From the NCBI GenBank assembly GCA_037976565.1, contig CP137667.1:2058390-2122389 (forward strand): a DNA stretch of 64,000 nucleotides, given 5' to 3'. Below, one piece after another: positions 1 through 11,349 of this stretch. The notes beneath the pieces were generated by a model, which saw nothing but the letters and a program-made list of their open reading frames with translations, did not search any database and was not told the DNA's origin. A program made the position numbers and the translations under genes. Within the stretch, counting starts at the first letter, position 1; each line of letters begins with the position of its first letter. The DNA comes from Mesocentrotus franciscanus (taxonomy: Eukaryota; Echinodermata; Echinoidea; Camarodonta; Strongylocentrotidae).

Positions 1-1020
1 CTCTCGGCTCGGCCCTTTGCTGTTTATGTTGTACACGAGTAATCTAATCAAGAGCACTCAGGATAATTTTCCTGGAGTCTCTTGTCACTGCTATGCAGAC
101 GACACACAATTATTTTTTATCCTTTAGACCATCCCCTAGTACTCAAGATGCAAGTGTTTCAGTGTTGGAAAAGTGTGTTAATTTCATTCATAGATGGATG
201 CTTAATAATAATCTTAAGCTAAACGATAGTAAGAGTGAATTTTGGTTATCGGAACTTCACAACAGATTTCAAAGATAAGCATTGACGGTGTAAGAGTTGG
301 ATCCTCCATTGTGAAACCCTCCGTTACAGCAAGGAATTTAGGAGTATACTGTGATACTAATTTGAACATGGAAACACATGTTAGAGATATTTGCAAATCA
401 ACATACTATCTTCTATACATATAAATAAATGAAATGAAATGAATTACAATCTCAGACGTATCCGCAAATACTTTGATCAAGAAAGTATGAAATTGGTTGT
501 ACATGCTCTTATCACAAGTAAACTTGATTATTGTAATGGGTTGCTGTTTGGAATGCCTGATTCTCCGATAGCTAGGTTACAAAGAGTCCAAAATCAAGTG
601 CAAGACTTGTCTATCGTCGGTCAAAATTCACCTCCACCGCACCTTTTCTGAGAGAGCTCCACTGGTTGCCAGTCCGTCAAAGAATTTCTTTCAAAATGTT
701 GTTAATTGTTTATATAATAACATAACAGAATTATTTCAACTCAAAGTCCAGTCACGCAGTCGTAGCCTGCGCAGTTCCACAGATAAATTATTGTTTCAGA
801 TTCCCCATGGCAAAACTAAAGTAACTCTGATCTCGGAGACCGCGCTTTTGCTATTGCAGCCCCCAAACTATGGAATAACTTGCCAATAGAAATACGAAGC
901 ACTCCATCTCTCAATGTCTTCAAATCCAAATTAAAAACATATTCAATTGAGAGATTCTATTTTGTAGAATTTAGTAAAAAGGAGCTCTGAATCAGCGCAG
1001 CTGAATATATTCTGTATTAA
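1..1020 (+). pseudogene. CR1/L2-like LINE reverse transcriptase, 3' fragment, broken
   Basis: Remnant of the C-terminal part of a non-LTR retrotransposon ORF2. Translating from base 2 gives LGPLLFMLYTSNLI followed by YADDTQLFF, the reverse-transcriptase YADD active-site block. Later pieces in shifted frames read WMLNNNLKLNDSKSEF, ARNLGVYCDTNLNMETHV, LVVHALITSKLDYCNGLLFG and APKLWNNLPIEIR, which are the usual C-terminal blocks of CR1/L2-group elements. Several frameshifts and stops separate them, so the copy is dead. The element enters from the left edge of the window and ends in an ATT-type microsatellite tail. Clade assignment rests on motif resemblance only. Confidence 0.85.
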
Positions 1021-1036
1021 AGCTGCGCTGTATCAA

Positions 1037-1073
1037 TTTATTATTACTATTATTATTATTATTATTATTATTG
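1037..1073 (+). repeat. (ATT)n tail of the LINE
   Basis: ATT trinucleotide run directly after the LINE 3' end. CR1/L2-type elements commonly end in such short tandem tails. Confidence 0.75.
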
Positions 1074-1178
1074 TACAGACAAAATCAAAATTCATGAAAG
1101 GTACATCATCATTGCATGACAATATTAAAATTCCATCATTTATTTGTGATTTTCGTGTTTTGTGTTCTTGTTTCACAG

Positions 1179-1391
1179 GATGCATCATCTATACATCACA
1201 GCGACAGTGCTGGTCTAACACCCATTCACCTTGCTACTGTAAGCGGGCTAACATCAATCATTGAGGAGTTGGTATCACTAGGTGCTGGTTTAAATCATCA
1301 GTCACACGATGGCCAGACGCCCTTACATGTTGCTATCAGACTATGCCACTGTACGAAAAGACAGGTTGGAGTGACGACAGCTTTGAAGCAG
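1179..1391 (+). CDS. Ankyrin-repeat protein, internal exon (partial gene)
   Basis: A 213-nt exon (71 codons, phase 0 to 0) bounded by a pyrimidine-rich acceptor ending TTTCACAG and the donor GTACTT. It carries about two ankyrin repeats. The first reads DSAGLTPIHLATVSG then IIEELVSLGAGLNHQ; the second opens HDGQTPLHVAIRLCH. The TPIHLA and TPLHVA helices and the GA turn are diagnostic. The 30 or so residues after the second repeat helix (CTKRQVGVTTALKQ) look like a loop. It joins in frame to the exon at 2054. Ankyrin repeats bind protein partners; the specific gene is not recognisable. The open frame upstream of the acceptor (to an ATG at 1116) is taken to be intronic. Confidence 0.75.
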
Positions 1392-2053
1392 GTACTTTTT
1401 CTTGTTTTAGTTTCTCTTTTAGTAAACACTGTTAGTGTATCTATCGGCACACACACACACTCGTGTGTGCGCACGCGCATGAGTTGTTTACCTTTTTATG
1501 AACCGAATCTAAATATGGGAAGGACAAGGTTCTTGATGGTGAATGTTATAAATATTTGTTGATATGAAATTCATAAAATGAATACCCTCTCCGTTTGATT
1601 TACTGTATATACTTGTCACGATCTTTTCACTAACTGATGCAAGAAAACTTTGGTAAATTTCTGTGTTGTGCGTGCGAGTAAATGCGTGGGAGGGGCCATC
1701 GAACGAAGGTGAGGGAGGGGGTGCTCAGTTGCATTTAGTATGTATATGTTGATTGATTACTATTAGTAGTAGTAGTAGTAGCAGTCGTATTAGACCTATC
1801 AATATCATTATTATTACCATTATCACTACCATTATTATTATCATGATTTCATACTACAAGTCGATAGTGCCATGTGAATAGATTGCTGCGAAGATAAACT
1901 TAATACAAATAAAAGGATCTTATTCCCTGTTTTCGTAAATTTAGAAAATTGGTAGGAGTGTAGAAAATGCATTTATTTGAGACAGTATATGTGTGTTTGT
2001 TTGTTTATACTCCCAATAATCCAGTTCATTTACCATTTTCATTAACGAACTAG
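1392..2053 (+). other. Intron between the ankyrin exons, with microsatellites
   Basis: Runs from donor GTACTT to an acceptor ending ACTAG. It contains a CA/TG-rich stretch near 1447-1475 and AGT/ATT trinucleotide runs near 1760-1850. No coding signal seen. Confidence 0.6.
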
Positions 2054-2208
2054 ATACAACAAGAGAGTGATGATGACATATCCCCCGCGGAGGCTCTGAT
2101 ACAATTCCTTATAAATCAAGGATCCAAGATCGACATCAAGGATACCAAAGGTTTTACTCCAGTACAGTATGCCAGAGAGGAGCGCATTAGGCAAATGGTA
2201 TTCCGGAG
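2054..2208 (+). CDS. Ankyrin-repeat protein, second exon
   Basis: A 155-nt exon entered in phase 0, matching the exit phase of the exon at 1179, and leaving in phase 2 at donor GTGAGA. It begins IQQESDDDISPAEALIQF and continues LINQGSKIDIKDTKGFTPVQ then YAREERIRQM: the second helix of one ankyrin repeat, then a further repeat start (DTKGFTPVQYA). The weak spacing suggests terminal or degenerate repeats. No following exon could be identified; Harbinger-derived DNA starts soon afterwards. Whether the gene is intact beyond the window or truncated here is unknown. Confidence 0.7.
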
Positions 2209-2480
2209 GTGAGAAAACAATTATTATATTAGTACAATTGATATAATAATTAGGTAACCAGGCTCTGTAAAATATGATTTAAGATTTAATTCTTAAAAAA
2301 ATAATGAATAAACTTTAGGAAATTATCTTCGTAATTAATGTACATATTTTCTATAAAATTCTTGTATGTCTCCTCTGAAAGATTCGATTTTAATTGTCAT
2401 AAGATTTGTCGACTACCTATTTTTATTTTGCTGAACACAGCAGTCCTTAAACAGTTATAACTGTGCATCATCACACTGAG

Positions 2481-2567
2481 TGACTTCAAGTTTGGTGTCG
2501 AAAGCTGGTGTTGGTGTTGTGAGAACACCACTATTGAACACCAGCTACAACACCGAACTTGAAGTCA
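2481..2567. repeat. Short foldback (hairpin) repeat
   Basis: TGACTTCAAGTTTGGTGT on one side pairs with ACACCGAACTTGAAGTCA on the other, and the inner part also pairs (CTGGTGTT with AACACCAG). The arms fold back across a short loop, as in a palindromic MITE or its relic. The same ACACCAGC-type word recurs near 2620-2715. Confidence 0.6.
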
Positions 2568-2730
2568 TGCTGGTTTTGAGGTTGACCTCGGAAAATATGA
2601 TGCATTTCCGGTAGTCTGTGTTGAAGGCTGGTGTTGAATGTCGTCTGCTGAACCGAGTATCGCGGTTGGTGTTGACGATTTACGTGTAATTTTTCCATTC
2701 ACCAACACCAGCCCCTAGTATGGTGGCTCC

Positions 2731-3010
2731 TAAGGGACATGCAAACGTAAATAATTGACGTGATTTTTTTTCTTCTTCTGTAAGCTGTCCTGGGGGTGTT
2801 TCATTAAGCTGTTCGTAGGTGCCCGAGTTGTGCGTGAGCGCTGTGCGCTGTGCGTAAGTGCCCCGAGTTGTTCTTAAATTCTTTCGTAGAGTTGTTCGTA
2901 AAGTTACGAACAACTAGGCAGTTTCATAACGATTTGAGTTGTTCGTAAGTGCAACAAGTAATGCGTAAATTTACGACAGGTTTTGGGTTGTCCTTAAAAT
3001 CAAAGGTTGT
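2731..3010 (+). mobile_element. Terminal region of a PIF/Harbinger-like element
   Basis: Contains GTGTTTCATTAAGCTGTTCG and repeated variants of GTTGTTCGTAAG. Closely similar sequence recurs at 53882-54100, including the preceding GGGACA(T/C)GCA(A/G)ACGTAAA block, so this is a dispersed repeat. It lies directly upstream of the Harbinger transposase remnant at 3096, which suggests it is that element's 5' end. Confidence 0.6.
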
Positions 3011-3095
3011 TCTTAAAGTCGTGCGTAAGTGCTCATAGTCATAACAACAAATCGGCTGCAAGGGAGAGGGAGTCTTCTAACCTAGAGAGAACCCG

Positions 3096-3995
3096 TTGCA
3101 AGATTTAAACGATACTAAGATTCGGAAGGCATATCGCTTCACCAGGAGAGGAGTAGAATACCTCGAGAACCTCCTCAGAGATGACCTCCAATATCCAACC
3201 CAAAGAAACAAAGCACTCACACTGCTTCTTCAAGTGTGCATATTGCACTCATGTATTATGCCGGTGGGATCCTGCTATATCAGATAGCTCGAGCACATCG
3301 TGTGAGCAACGCAACTAGCTGTGTCTCGATGCGTTCGAAGAGTCTCAGTGGCTCTTGCACGTCGACGGAGCGAGGTAAGCAATAACCTATCTTTATATTT
3401 CATTTCGTTTTGCATTAAACTTTAGTAGTTTGAGTAAATAATAGATTTAGAATCTACTCTATTCCCTAGCTAGTAGCTTGAACTTAAGTCTTGACTCGTT
3501 GTTGCAAAACTGCAGTCTAATAATTAAGACTATATTAAAATAGATATCGAGATCCACTTAGCTTAGTCTAGTTTGCGATGGCATTGCCCATGTAATGGCC
3601 CGATTATATAGGATGGCATGACATTTATCTAATTCAGAATACTCTTCTTAAATGGTACAAAACTTGGTAGTGGGGCGCGGGGATCAAGCACTTGCTAGAT
3701 CGACTTGCTTCTCAGCTAGGCCCGGCCGGCCTCGTCCCCCCGCCGGGCCGGGCTCGGCAGTTTACCAGTCGGTCAGTCAGCAAGGTTAGCTAAACCCACA
3801 CCACAGTCCCACTCGTGAGAATGTTAGTTAGCACTTTCTCGCGAAACTTACAATAACTTATATAACGTTAATTTCTATTTTTAATGCAGTTTATCAAATT
3901 CGCCACCGGCAAGGATGTGGAAAGGGTGAAGCAGGACTTTTATCAAATTGCAGGATTTCCGAGCGTCCTAGGAGCGATAGATTGTACCCATGCTG
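3096..3995 (+). pseudogene. PIF/Harbinger transposase (HARBI1-like nuclease), decayed
   Basis: Three collinear pieces match the N-terminal half of HARBI1-type DDE nucleases. The first, 3096-3280, reads AYRFTRRGVEYLENLLRDDL then QYPTQRNKALTLLLQV. The second, about 3285-3370, is HRVSNATSCVSRCVRRVSVA, the helix-turn-helix block. The third, from about 3888, is VERVKQDFYQIAGFPSVLGA followed by IDCTH, the motif carrying the first catalytic Asp. Between the second and third pieces lies about 500 bp of non-coding or inserted sequence with a GC-rich palindrome near 3720-3760. Stops and frame changes occur, and the later catalytic Asp and Glu blocks are missing, so it cannot encode an active enzyme. 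Confidence 0.8.
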
Positions 3996-3999
3996 GGTG

Positions 4000-4582
4000 T
4001 GGCTGCAGCGAGGTCGATAACAAAGAAAAAGTCCGAACAAAGGTTTCTACAGGAATTTGAAGCTTTAATGATTGGAGTAAATCTTGCTTCATTATACTCC
4101 ATACCATTTGGTTCCGTGAAAAACTGTGGAATAACGACACAGATAAAGGATCATAAATACAAGTACATCAAAGCATCATCGAATTCATAGCATATGAACC
4201 CTGACCCATATGAATTCCCGTCACAGAATTGGTAAAAAAAAATGAAAAAATAGGAAAGCTATAGAAAGAAAAATGGAAGAACAAAGAATAACAAGGAAAC
4301 GAAAAAAAAAAATCATGTACCATAACTTTAGGAAAGATATATTAGTCCGGCAGCCACTGGGCTACACCTCGTTTTGTTGAAATAAGTTTTTGTTGTTGTT
4401 GATGGATTCTGTTTCCTTATGCATTGCAGATGCCCAAACAGAAAACTGGAACTTTGTCAGTGTCAGGTCAGGTCACTCTAAATATCGAGATTAGGAATTT
4501 TACCTTCACAATTCATCTTTTACGCAATTCTTTTAAAGATACGCGTTTTCTTCCTTTGATGAACTGAGCTCACGCATCACTG
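4000..4582. other. No gene; A-rich low-complexity DNA
   Basis: Past the broken transposase the sequence degenerates into A-rich low-complexity DNA (about 4230-4315) and then unremarkable AT-rich sequence. No exon or recognisable repeat end was found. Confidence 0.5.
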
Positions 4583-5497
4583 TCATTTTGATTTACATTT
4601 TTTTGCTGCCCGAGTCTGATCATTTAGACATCGCACGGATGCATGACACGCACAGAACATTGTGCCCGCTAATTTGGCTTTGTTGCATCCACATCCTGAT
4701 GATTTGCATGGGTTGTCACTTGCACAATTGCAACGTATAAGTCTCAGTATGTTTGCAGGTGCAAGTTTTGGTGGCGTGATTACCGGGATGAGTGACTTTG
4801 TTGCTTCGTCTTTCATGTAACCAAATGTAGTGGGATCCAATGTCGATGGATTCAATTCCAAAGCACTCTTCCAAATCCATGTTTGAAGATGGGCACGCTT
4901 AACATTCTCTTTGAAAGCTTCAGTTGTTGTGGCAGTGCAGCAAGATTTGGAGTGTTAGTAGCTCCTGCTTTCCCGACCCGTGTAGTCCACACATTCAGTC
5001 GGGCATTTGGCAGTGTCGTAGCCTTGGGTTGTCCATAGCATGATGTTATGAGCGCTGTTGCATCTTTCATCATCACGTCGGTCATATCTGCATGTATGTC
5101 TCCAATCGATGGCAATGAGAACCCATTTTTCTGCCGCAGCACTTTTAGCAACGTTCATTTGCCAACTCCAAAATGTGCACCAATAGTATCACAACCTGTC
5201 AATGCGTGACCTGCTAACATAGAAGGGATGATGTCTCTGTGTCTGTCCACTGTGGCTTGTATATCGATTACAGATCTGTCTCTGATGGGCGGATCTTCCT
5301 TCATCTGCAAGCATGATAGCCTGCTGCACAATAATCACATCGGCCTCCTCATGAGATGTGGCCATATCGTGCCGTTGGATTGGAACACCACCTGGACCTA
5401 GTTCAACAGGAGTGTCATCTTGGCTGGTGATCACAAGGTTGTGTTTTATGATGAAACCTGCATCGCTTTGCAGATGTTGACAAATGATGTTAATCAA
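4583..5497 (-). pseudogene. Transposon-like multicopy gene with GHALTGCDT motif, frameshifted
   Basis: Read on the minus strand, three frames together give a familiar but poorly named invertebrate multicopy protein. About 5497-5300 encodes VPIQRHDMATSHEEADVIIV with its HEEAD motif. About 5260-5160 encodes DIIPSMLAGHALTGCDTIGA then HFGVGK. The next part reads NARLNVWTTRVGKAGATNTP. The C-terminus at 4861-4583 is cysteine-rich: RLIRCNCASDNPCKSSGCGC then CACHASVRC, probably zinc-binding. At least two frameshifts break the frame, so this copy is dead. I know the motif set from repetitive genes in cnidarian and echinoderm genomes, where it behaves like mobile-element cargo, but I cannot name the element class. 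The biochemical function is unknown. Confidence 0.65.
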
Positions 5498-5793
5498 CTG
5501 TTTCTTATTCTCTGTGACTGTCAGAGTCAGTTTCTGAGACAGAAGGGGGTGAAGTTGGACTCAGTTGGAAAACTCTGAAACCATCATTGTCTCTCGATAT
5601 CCTGGTTGCACACTTGGTGCTGTTATCATTGTACCTGTCAAAGACCAAGTACACATCACCGGATTTTAGTCTCTCTTCAATCTTACCTTTGAATTTCAGT
5701 TTCAGTTTTCAGTTTAGTTTTATTTCATTTCCATTTTTCTAGCATCATTGCAAACACAATACAATTCAATATGCAGTAAACAATAATTGTATA
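5498..5793. other. Flank of decayed multicopy gene and left flank of solo LTR
   Basis: Probably continues the decayed gene upstream, then T-rich low-complexity sequence (CAGTTTCAGTTTTCAG type). No intact coding signal. Confidence 0.4.
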
Positions 5794-5797
5794 GTAT
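5794..5797. repeat. 4-bp target-site duplication (GTAT), left
   Basis: GTAT immediately before the LTR start and again at 6552-6555 immediately after its end. Confidence 0.75.
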
Positions 5798-6551
5798 TGT
5801 AACGAAATTTGATCACAACTGTTACAGACTGCTCGATCTCGCTCTTGAACTCTTGTCTCTTTTCAGTTCTCACTCAGTCTCACTCTCGTTCATGCGTGTA
5901 TAAACAACACATATGCGACAGAAGAGATGTAGTAGGTCATGAATTTCAGTTCAATTCGTCGTTTATTTCTTCAAATAATGACAACTCGGTAGAACTCGTG
6001 CACTCTAAACTGGCACTAAATACAGTCATGTACAGTGAACTATCAAGGCGCTTGCAATTTTGGAAAGCAGCGAGGAGAAGTCTTGACGAAAAGTCTGTCT
6101 TTCGAAGTCTGTCTGTGAAGTCCCTCGATTTTGGATCCCCCTGGCTTTATATAGGGAGCTATATTTATTGTTTTCTAGCAGGCCGACCTTCCAGCAAGGA
6201 TACAACCCGACCTCGAGCTAAGGGCAGAGTCTGTCCTCAAACTGAGGACAAAGTCTGGCCTCAGCTCGGGGTCAGTCGGAGGCCGCACGCGACTGAGTGT
6301 CTGTCCTTGCCTTTACGTAAGACGAGAGCAGACTCTCTTGTGACGAGCGTGGCCCTGGGCTTGCGCAATACAAATTCCATATGTGCACGAGGACGAAAAA
6401 CAACAGTAAAAGCGAAGGACGCGCAGGCACTGCTGAAAAACATGTCGTAAATCTACTCAAGGACTATAGAGTTTGACATGCACAACAAGCAACAATATAT
6501 ACCGAAATAATGCACTATGCACATGATACAGACATATCTAAATTCGTTACA
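5798..6551 (+). mobile_element. Solo LTR of an LTR retrotransposon
   Basis: A 754-bp unit that begins TGTAACGAA and ends TTCGTTACA, a perfect 9-bp terminal inverted repeat with the canonical TG...CA ends of LTRs. It is flanked by a 4-bp direct repeat, GTAT. A TATA-like TTTATATA lies at 6146-6153, in the right place for an LTR promoter if the element is read on the + strand. No gag or pol sequence adjoins either side, so this is a solo LTR left by recombination between the two LTRs. Orientation is inferred from the TATA box. A 213-codon open frame inside it has no protein-like features. Confidence 0.8.
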
Positions 6552-6555
6552 GTAT
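6552..6555. repeat. 4-bp target-site duplication (GTAT), right
   Basis: Right copy of the duplication described at 5794. Confidence 0.75.
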
Positions 6556-6773
6556 ACAACATGAATATACAAATCAATATACAGTAAGCAATGCAAAAGA
6601 ATCAAATCAAGCGTGACGAAAATACAAATCAATGACTAAAACATTATTCATAATTTTGATTATTAAAAAAATACAGAGTTAACATGGAAAGTAAATATTA
6701 TGATTCTTTAAGTTTAAGATGGAAGAAGAGTGAGAGGAGAAAGCTGGCGCTGTGTGGGAAGGAAAGGAGAAAA

Positions 6774-6788
6774 TAAAAGTAAAAAAAA

Positions 6789-6819
<31 letters not shown>

Positions 6820-6912
6820 GAAGAAAGAGAGAGACGGAAAGAAAGAGAAAGAGAGAGAAAGAAAGACGGAGAGGGAGAGAGAAAGGGAGAGGGAGAGAAA
6901 GAAAGAGAGTGG
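6774..6912. repeat. (GA)n purine-rich microsatellite
   Basis: Nearly pure GA/GAAA run. The long open frames across it on both strands are artefacts of low complexity. Confidence 0.9.
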
Positions 6913-6924
6913 GGTCCCGATCGC

Positions 6925-9006
6925 TCAATTTGAATTTTCGAGAATATTTTTTTTCAACTTGATTTTGAAGTAGTTTAAGCTTAAAGAATTAATTATATCG
7001 TTGCTAAGTGAGTTCCAGTATTTCGGACCGTAGAAAGAGATTGTTTTATGTGCAAAAAGAGTGCGGGTACGGGAAAGGTTGAAACGGTTGGATTGCCTGG
7101 TTGGGTAATTATGAATGGCGCTGTTTTTTGTGAACATGTTGATGAATGTGTGTTGCAGTTCGTTTTTATTCAATTTATACATAAACTGTCCTGTTTGAAA
7201 AAGATAATTTCAGAATTTTTGACTCATAAAACAAAGGATCAGTATGTGAACGAGTAGGAGCATTATGTATAATTCTTATGCTTTTCTTTTGTAAGGTAAA
7301 AATTTATCAGTAAGGTATTTACTAGCATTACCCCATGCCATTATTCCATAATTAAGGTAGGGTAAAATTAGTGATAAGTATAATGTGAATAGTGTAGACT
7401 TTGGGAATAAATATTTAAGTTTATTCATGATTCCAGTATTTCGGGAGACAATTTTTGATATATTTTGAATGTGTATGTTCCATTTCAATTTATCGTCGAT
7501 CGTGAGCCCTAAGAATCTGGTTGATGTTACCCTAACAAGGGGCGTGTCTTCCAAAAAGATATTTCCAGGTAAATTTTGCAAGGTGTTACTAAACAACATG
7601 AAATTAGTCTTCAGAACGTTTAACGATAACTTGTTAGCTTTAACCCATTCTACTATACACGTTTAAGTTATATGTTGTTGGAAGAAGGTTAGTTGGATTA
7701 GAATGAGAATAAAATAAGTTTGAATCGTCAGCAAATAAAGTGAAAGATAATACATCTGAAGACTTATAAAAGCCATTAATGTATTTGATAAACCATAAGG
7801 GACCTAGGATGCTTCCCTGTGGAACACCACAACTAATGGATTGTAGCGATGACCTTAAATTATTTATTTCTACAAATTGTTTTCTATTTGTTAAATAATT
7901 CCTGAACCATTCCAAGGCTTTCCTCGAACACCATAGTGCGACAATTTATGTAAGAGAATATTATGGTTTATTGTGTCAAAAGCCTGGAAAAGTCCAGGAA
8001 TATTGCTATAGTATGTAAGTGATGATCAATCGCTTGGGATATAGCATCTACGCATTTCAATATTGCTTGAGTTGTGTTGCGGTTTGGTCGAAAGCCAAAT
8101 TGAGATTCGCAAAAGATATTATGTTTGTTTGAAAAATCTGTAACTCTAATAAAGACAATTCTTTCCAAGACTTTGGGTAAGGATGGTAATAGTGAAATTG
8201 GCCTATAACTATTTGTTTCAGAAGCATCACCTTTCTTAAATATTGGGATGACTTTTGCTATTTTAACGCTATTAGGTACTATACCCGTTGTTATTGATAA
8301 GTTAAAAATATGGACCAGAGGATTTGCAATCGATAAGATATTTGATTTGAGTAGAAGATTGTCGATCTCGTCATGCCCTGAACTTCTTTTGCTTTCCAAT
8401 TTATTTACTATACTAATTATTTCCTCGCGGTTGGTTGGGACGAAAAACAAAGAAGATGGATTTTTGTTACTTAGAAAGTTATCAAATTTTCTTTCGGTTG
8501 TTGGGATGTTTTCTGCTAATTTTTGTCCTATCTGTGAGAAGTACGAGTTGAAGGTTTCAGCCATTGCTTGAGGGTCTTCGATCAAAGTGTCAGTGTCAGA
8601 TTTAATTTTCGTTATTTTTTGTGTCTTATTGTTTCTGTTTAAGGTTGTATTTATTATTTTCCATGTGTTTTTAGGGTTATTCTTGCTAAGTTCAAACTGC
8701 GTAGTATAATGATGTTGTTTTGCTTGACGTAGTACTTTTGTCAAAACATTTTTATATCGAGTGTATTTGTCACGGGTTTTTTTTTGTTGGATTAGTTTTG
8801 TATTTATAATAGAGGTTGTTTTTCCGGTTTATTGATCTTAAAATAGACTTTGTTACCCAGGGGGATCTAGGTATCTTTTTATAGTTATTGATTTGTCCTG
8901 TGAATGGTATACAAATATCATAAATTTCGATACAAAGTCCATCACTGTTGGTGATGATGAATGCCAAGTAGGAATCCAAAGGAGAGCACTGTGCACGTTT
9001 CTCCAA
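6925..9006 (-). pseudogene. CR1/L2-like LINE ORF2, 5'-truncated and frameshifted
   Basis: On the minus strand the blocks of a non-LTR reverse transcriptase appear in order. At 9006-8770 is the region before the RT domain (IPRSPWVTKSILRSINRKNN). At 8744-7968 are RT motifs 0-3: NKLESKRSSGHDEIDNLLLK, VIPIFKKGDASETNSYRPIS, ESQFGFRPNRNTTQAI and IAIFLDFS. At 7915-7640 is SCGVPQGSILGPLWF followed by the YADD-equivalent FADDSNLFYS. At 7599-7276 are the connection and thumb (STRFLGLTIDDKLKWNIHI). At 7182-6925 is the C-terminal block (ISFYGPKYWNSLSNDI). Frame changes occur near 9000-8745, 7950, 7620 and 7250. The endonuclease domain is missing, as expected for a 5'-truncated insertion. Confidence 0.88.
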
Positions 9007-9296
9007 GTGTCGCGTGTGTGAAGCTGCTAAAGTGTAACTTCACGCTATAACGTAACCTAACGCCTAAGTAACTGAAAACAGTTCACTTCAGCGGATACGC
9101 TATACAAACTGATACACAACTGTTATTGAGGAGCACAAGCTAACCGTAATTTGTGGGGCAACACCCGCGAACCATATAGTGGCTCTGAAGGGACATCGCG
9201 AATCACAAACTTTGAAGTGAAATTCGTGACGATAATATGCGACAAATCGCATATTTTGTCGCGAATTTTAAAATTAATTTAGTTATCTTCTATTTC

Positions 9297-9510
9297 CTTT
9301 ATCTCTGCTTTCTTTCTCTTTCTCCCTCTCTTTCTTAATACCTCTCACTTCTATAACCCCCTCTCTCTCTCTCTCATCTCTCCCTCTGTCTATCTCTCAC
9401 CTCCTTCTCTCTTTCTCTCGTTATCATTCTCTCTCTTTCTCTTTCTCTTTTTCTGCCTCCGCCCTTTCTGTTTTCCTCTCTCACCTCCTTCCTTTCTCTT
9501 TCTATCTACT
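9297..9510. repeat. CT-rich low-complexity tract
   Basis: Dense CTCTCT/CTTTCT pyrimidine run. Just upstream (9170-9260) is a small palindrome, ATGCGACAAATCGCAT, and the words GTGGCTCTGAAGGGACAT, which resemble the repeat at 2722-2741. Confidence 0.8.
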
Positions 9511-11318
9511 AATTGCTGTTTTGCTATAGCCAAGCTTTTTTACATTCAGGCCCAACAATTTGATGGACACACTAAATGATTTTCAAAACATGAGTTTGAA
9601 GACGAATATTGTGATGAAAATTAAAAAATTAGGGTTTTCTGCGTACAACACAAAACATAAATAAATTATTGGACACTCTGACCGTTCTAAACGTAGTATA
9701 AATTCAAACATCTTTGGTTCTAAACACCCACATGGCCACATGATTGTTTCATGGTGAAAGAATAATGTCTGTGAAAATGTCGGGTGTTTAAAGCCCCTCT
9801 AAAGTTTTGGGAGCCCTACAAATTTCATGGCAAAAGTTCATTTAAATTATTCAAGTATGTGTACAACAGAAACATATAAACTTTGCTTTCTTTCATCAAT
9901 GTTCCTCTTCAAACACATTTAAAAAAAAATCCTTGCAGAGCAGGCCCGTAGCCACGGGGGGGGGGGCACGCGCCCCAATTTTTTCCAAGATCATACACCC
10001 TCCTCATAGACCCCTCCCCAGGACGTCGATCAATTACATGTATGTGCCCCCAAACATCAAACTCTGGCTACGGCCCTGTTGCAGAGGTGTGTGTTAAATG
10101 ACATCCTCTTTCACATCGTTAAACAATTTAAAGCCCCACTGTATTACTTGTAGCTACTTGCTCCCTCTATACAGAAAACAATGCCTAATCGGCGCCTGTT
10201 GGTCCCCATGATCACTGAATCACATTATCCAAATTCTCCATCCCCGTTCCCTCTCCTTCATCATTGCTACTGGTAGGCCTATTTGTGTTCATGTCATTTT
10301 CTGACTTCTGGGAATTCGTGCACTCCTGATAAGAATGGATTAAACCAAATAAAAGAATGAGAGTCACGTATTCTACCCATCAAAAACAAGTAAGTTATCA
10401 TGAGAAGTATGACATTATTTTTTCAGTAAACATGTGTCCCCAAATGGGATTTTTTTTTTCTCTTGGGATAGGATAAGTGGAGGAAATAGGGTTTTGGGAA
10501 AAGACATTCCACACATAATGAAAACTAGCGCGCATCTGCTCGCCCGTAAACGTCCACAGAGGCTTTAACACGTAAATCATCATGTTTTTAGCACGTTTTT
10601 CCCACTAAAACACATGTATCTTTAGAACGGGTAATTAAAAGGGGTGAACAGATTCTCAACGTTCATTATTCTAGCTTCATGTTCATGTATGTTTTACTAA
10701 GTAAAGCCACAAAACCAGTGATCATTTTGTTTCTTCAAACTTGGGCATTCGATGGCAATTGTACTCTATGGAGAGAACAGAAATTTGACCCTAAATTTGC
10801 TACCCCGCGTTGTTTATCCGGACGTGACAGGATAAGTCGATGTCATGTCGCAGAGGGGTGAACGGTTTTGGAAAGAAGATGAAATTCCCCGTCCACTCAT
10901 ATAAGATCCATGGTGATTGGTTAGATATCCAGTGATAATTTTTTCTTCAAAGTTTTCGTATAATAAGCAGAATTGTTACAAAGGTCACCCGGTATGTGGC
11001 CACGCGGCCTGTGCTGTGTGTGGTACGCTATTAAATTGTTAGGTCTGTTCCGTGGCGCGCGCGCACACACTTACACACACACGGACCTTATGCGCGTTTA
11101 GGGCCAAAAGTTTTCATTATGAAAGAAGCACTATCAGAGGAGCAGGAACTAGACTTCAGAACGTGTGACCGTACTGTACAGGAGATGTACAGGTTAATCA
11201 TGGGTCTATATAACAGCTATAAGCTCAAGTAGATCCTAGAGAGCTGCTCAGAATTGACAGTTACACATACTTTTATGTATTGCCAATAGACCCTAAGTGC
11301 CCCCTACCCCTCCCTTCC

Positions 11319-11349
<31 letters not shown>

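Noticed and set aside
5809..6450. 213-codon open frame
   Set aside because: Lies wholly inside the solo LTR, has no family motif and a composition typical of non-coding LTR sequence.
6698..6973. Arg/Glu/Lys-rich frames on both strands
   Set aside because: Translation of a (GA)n microsatellite.
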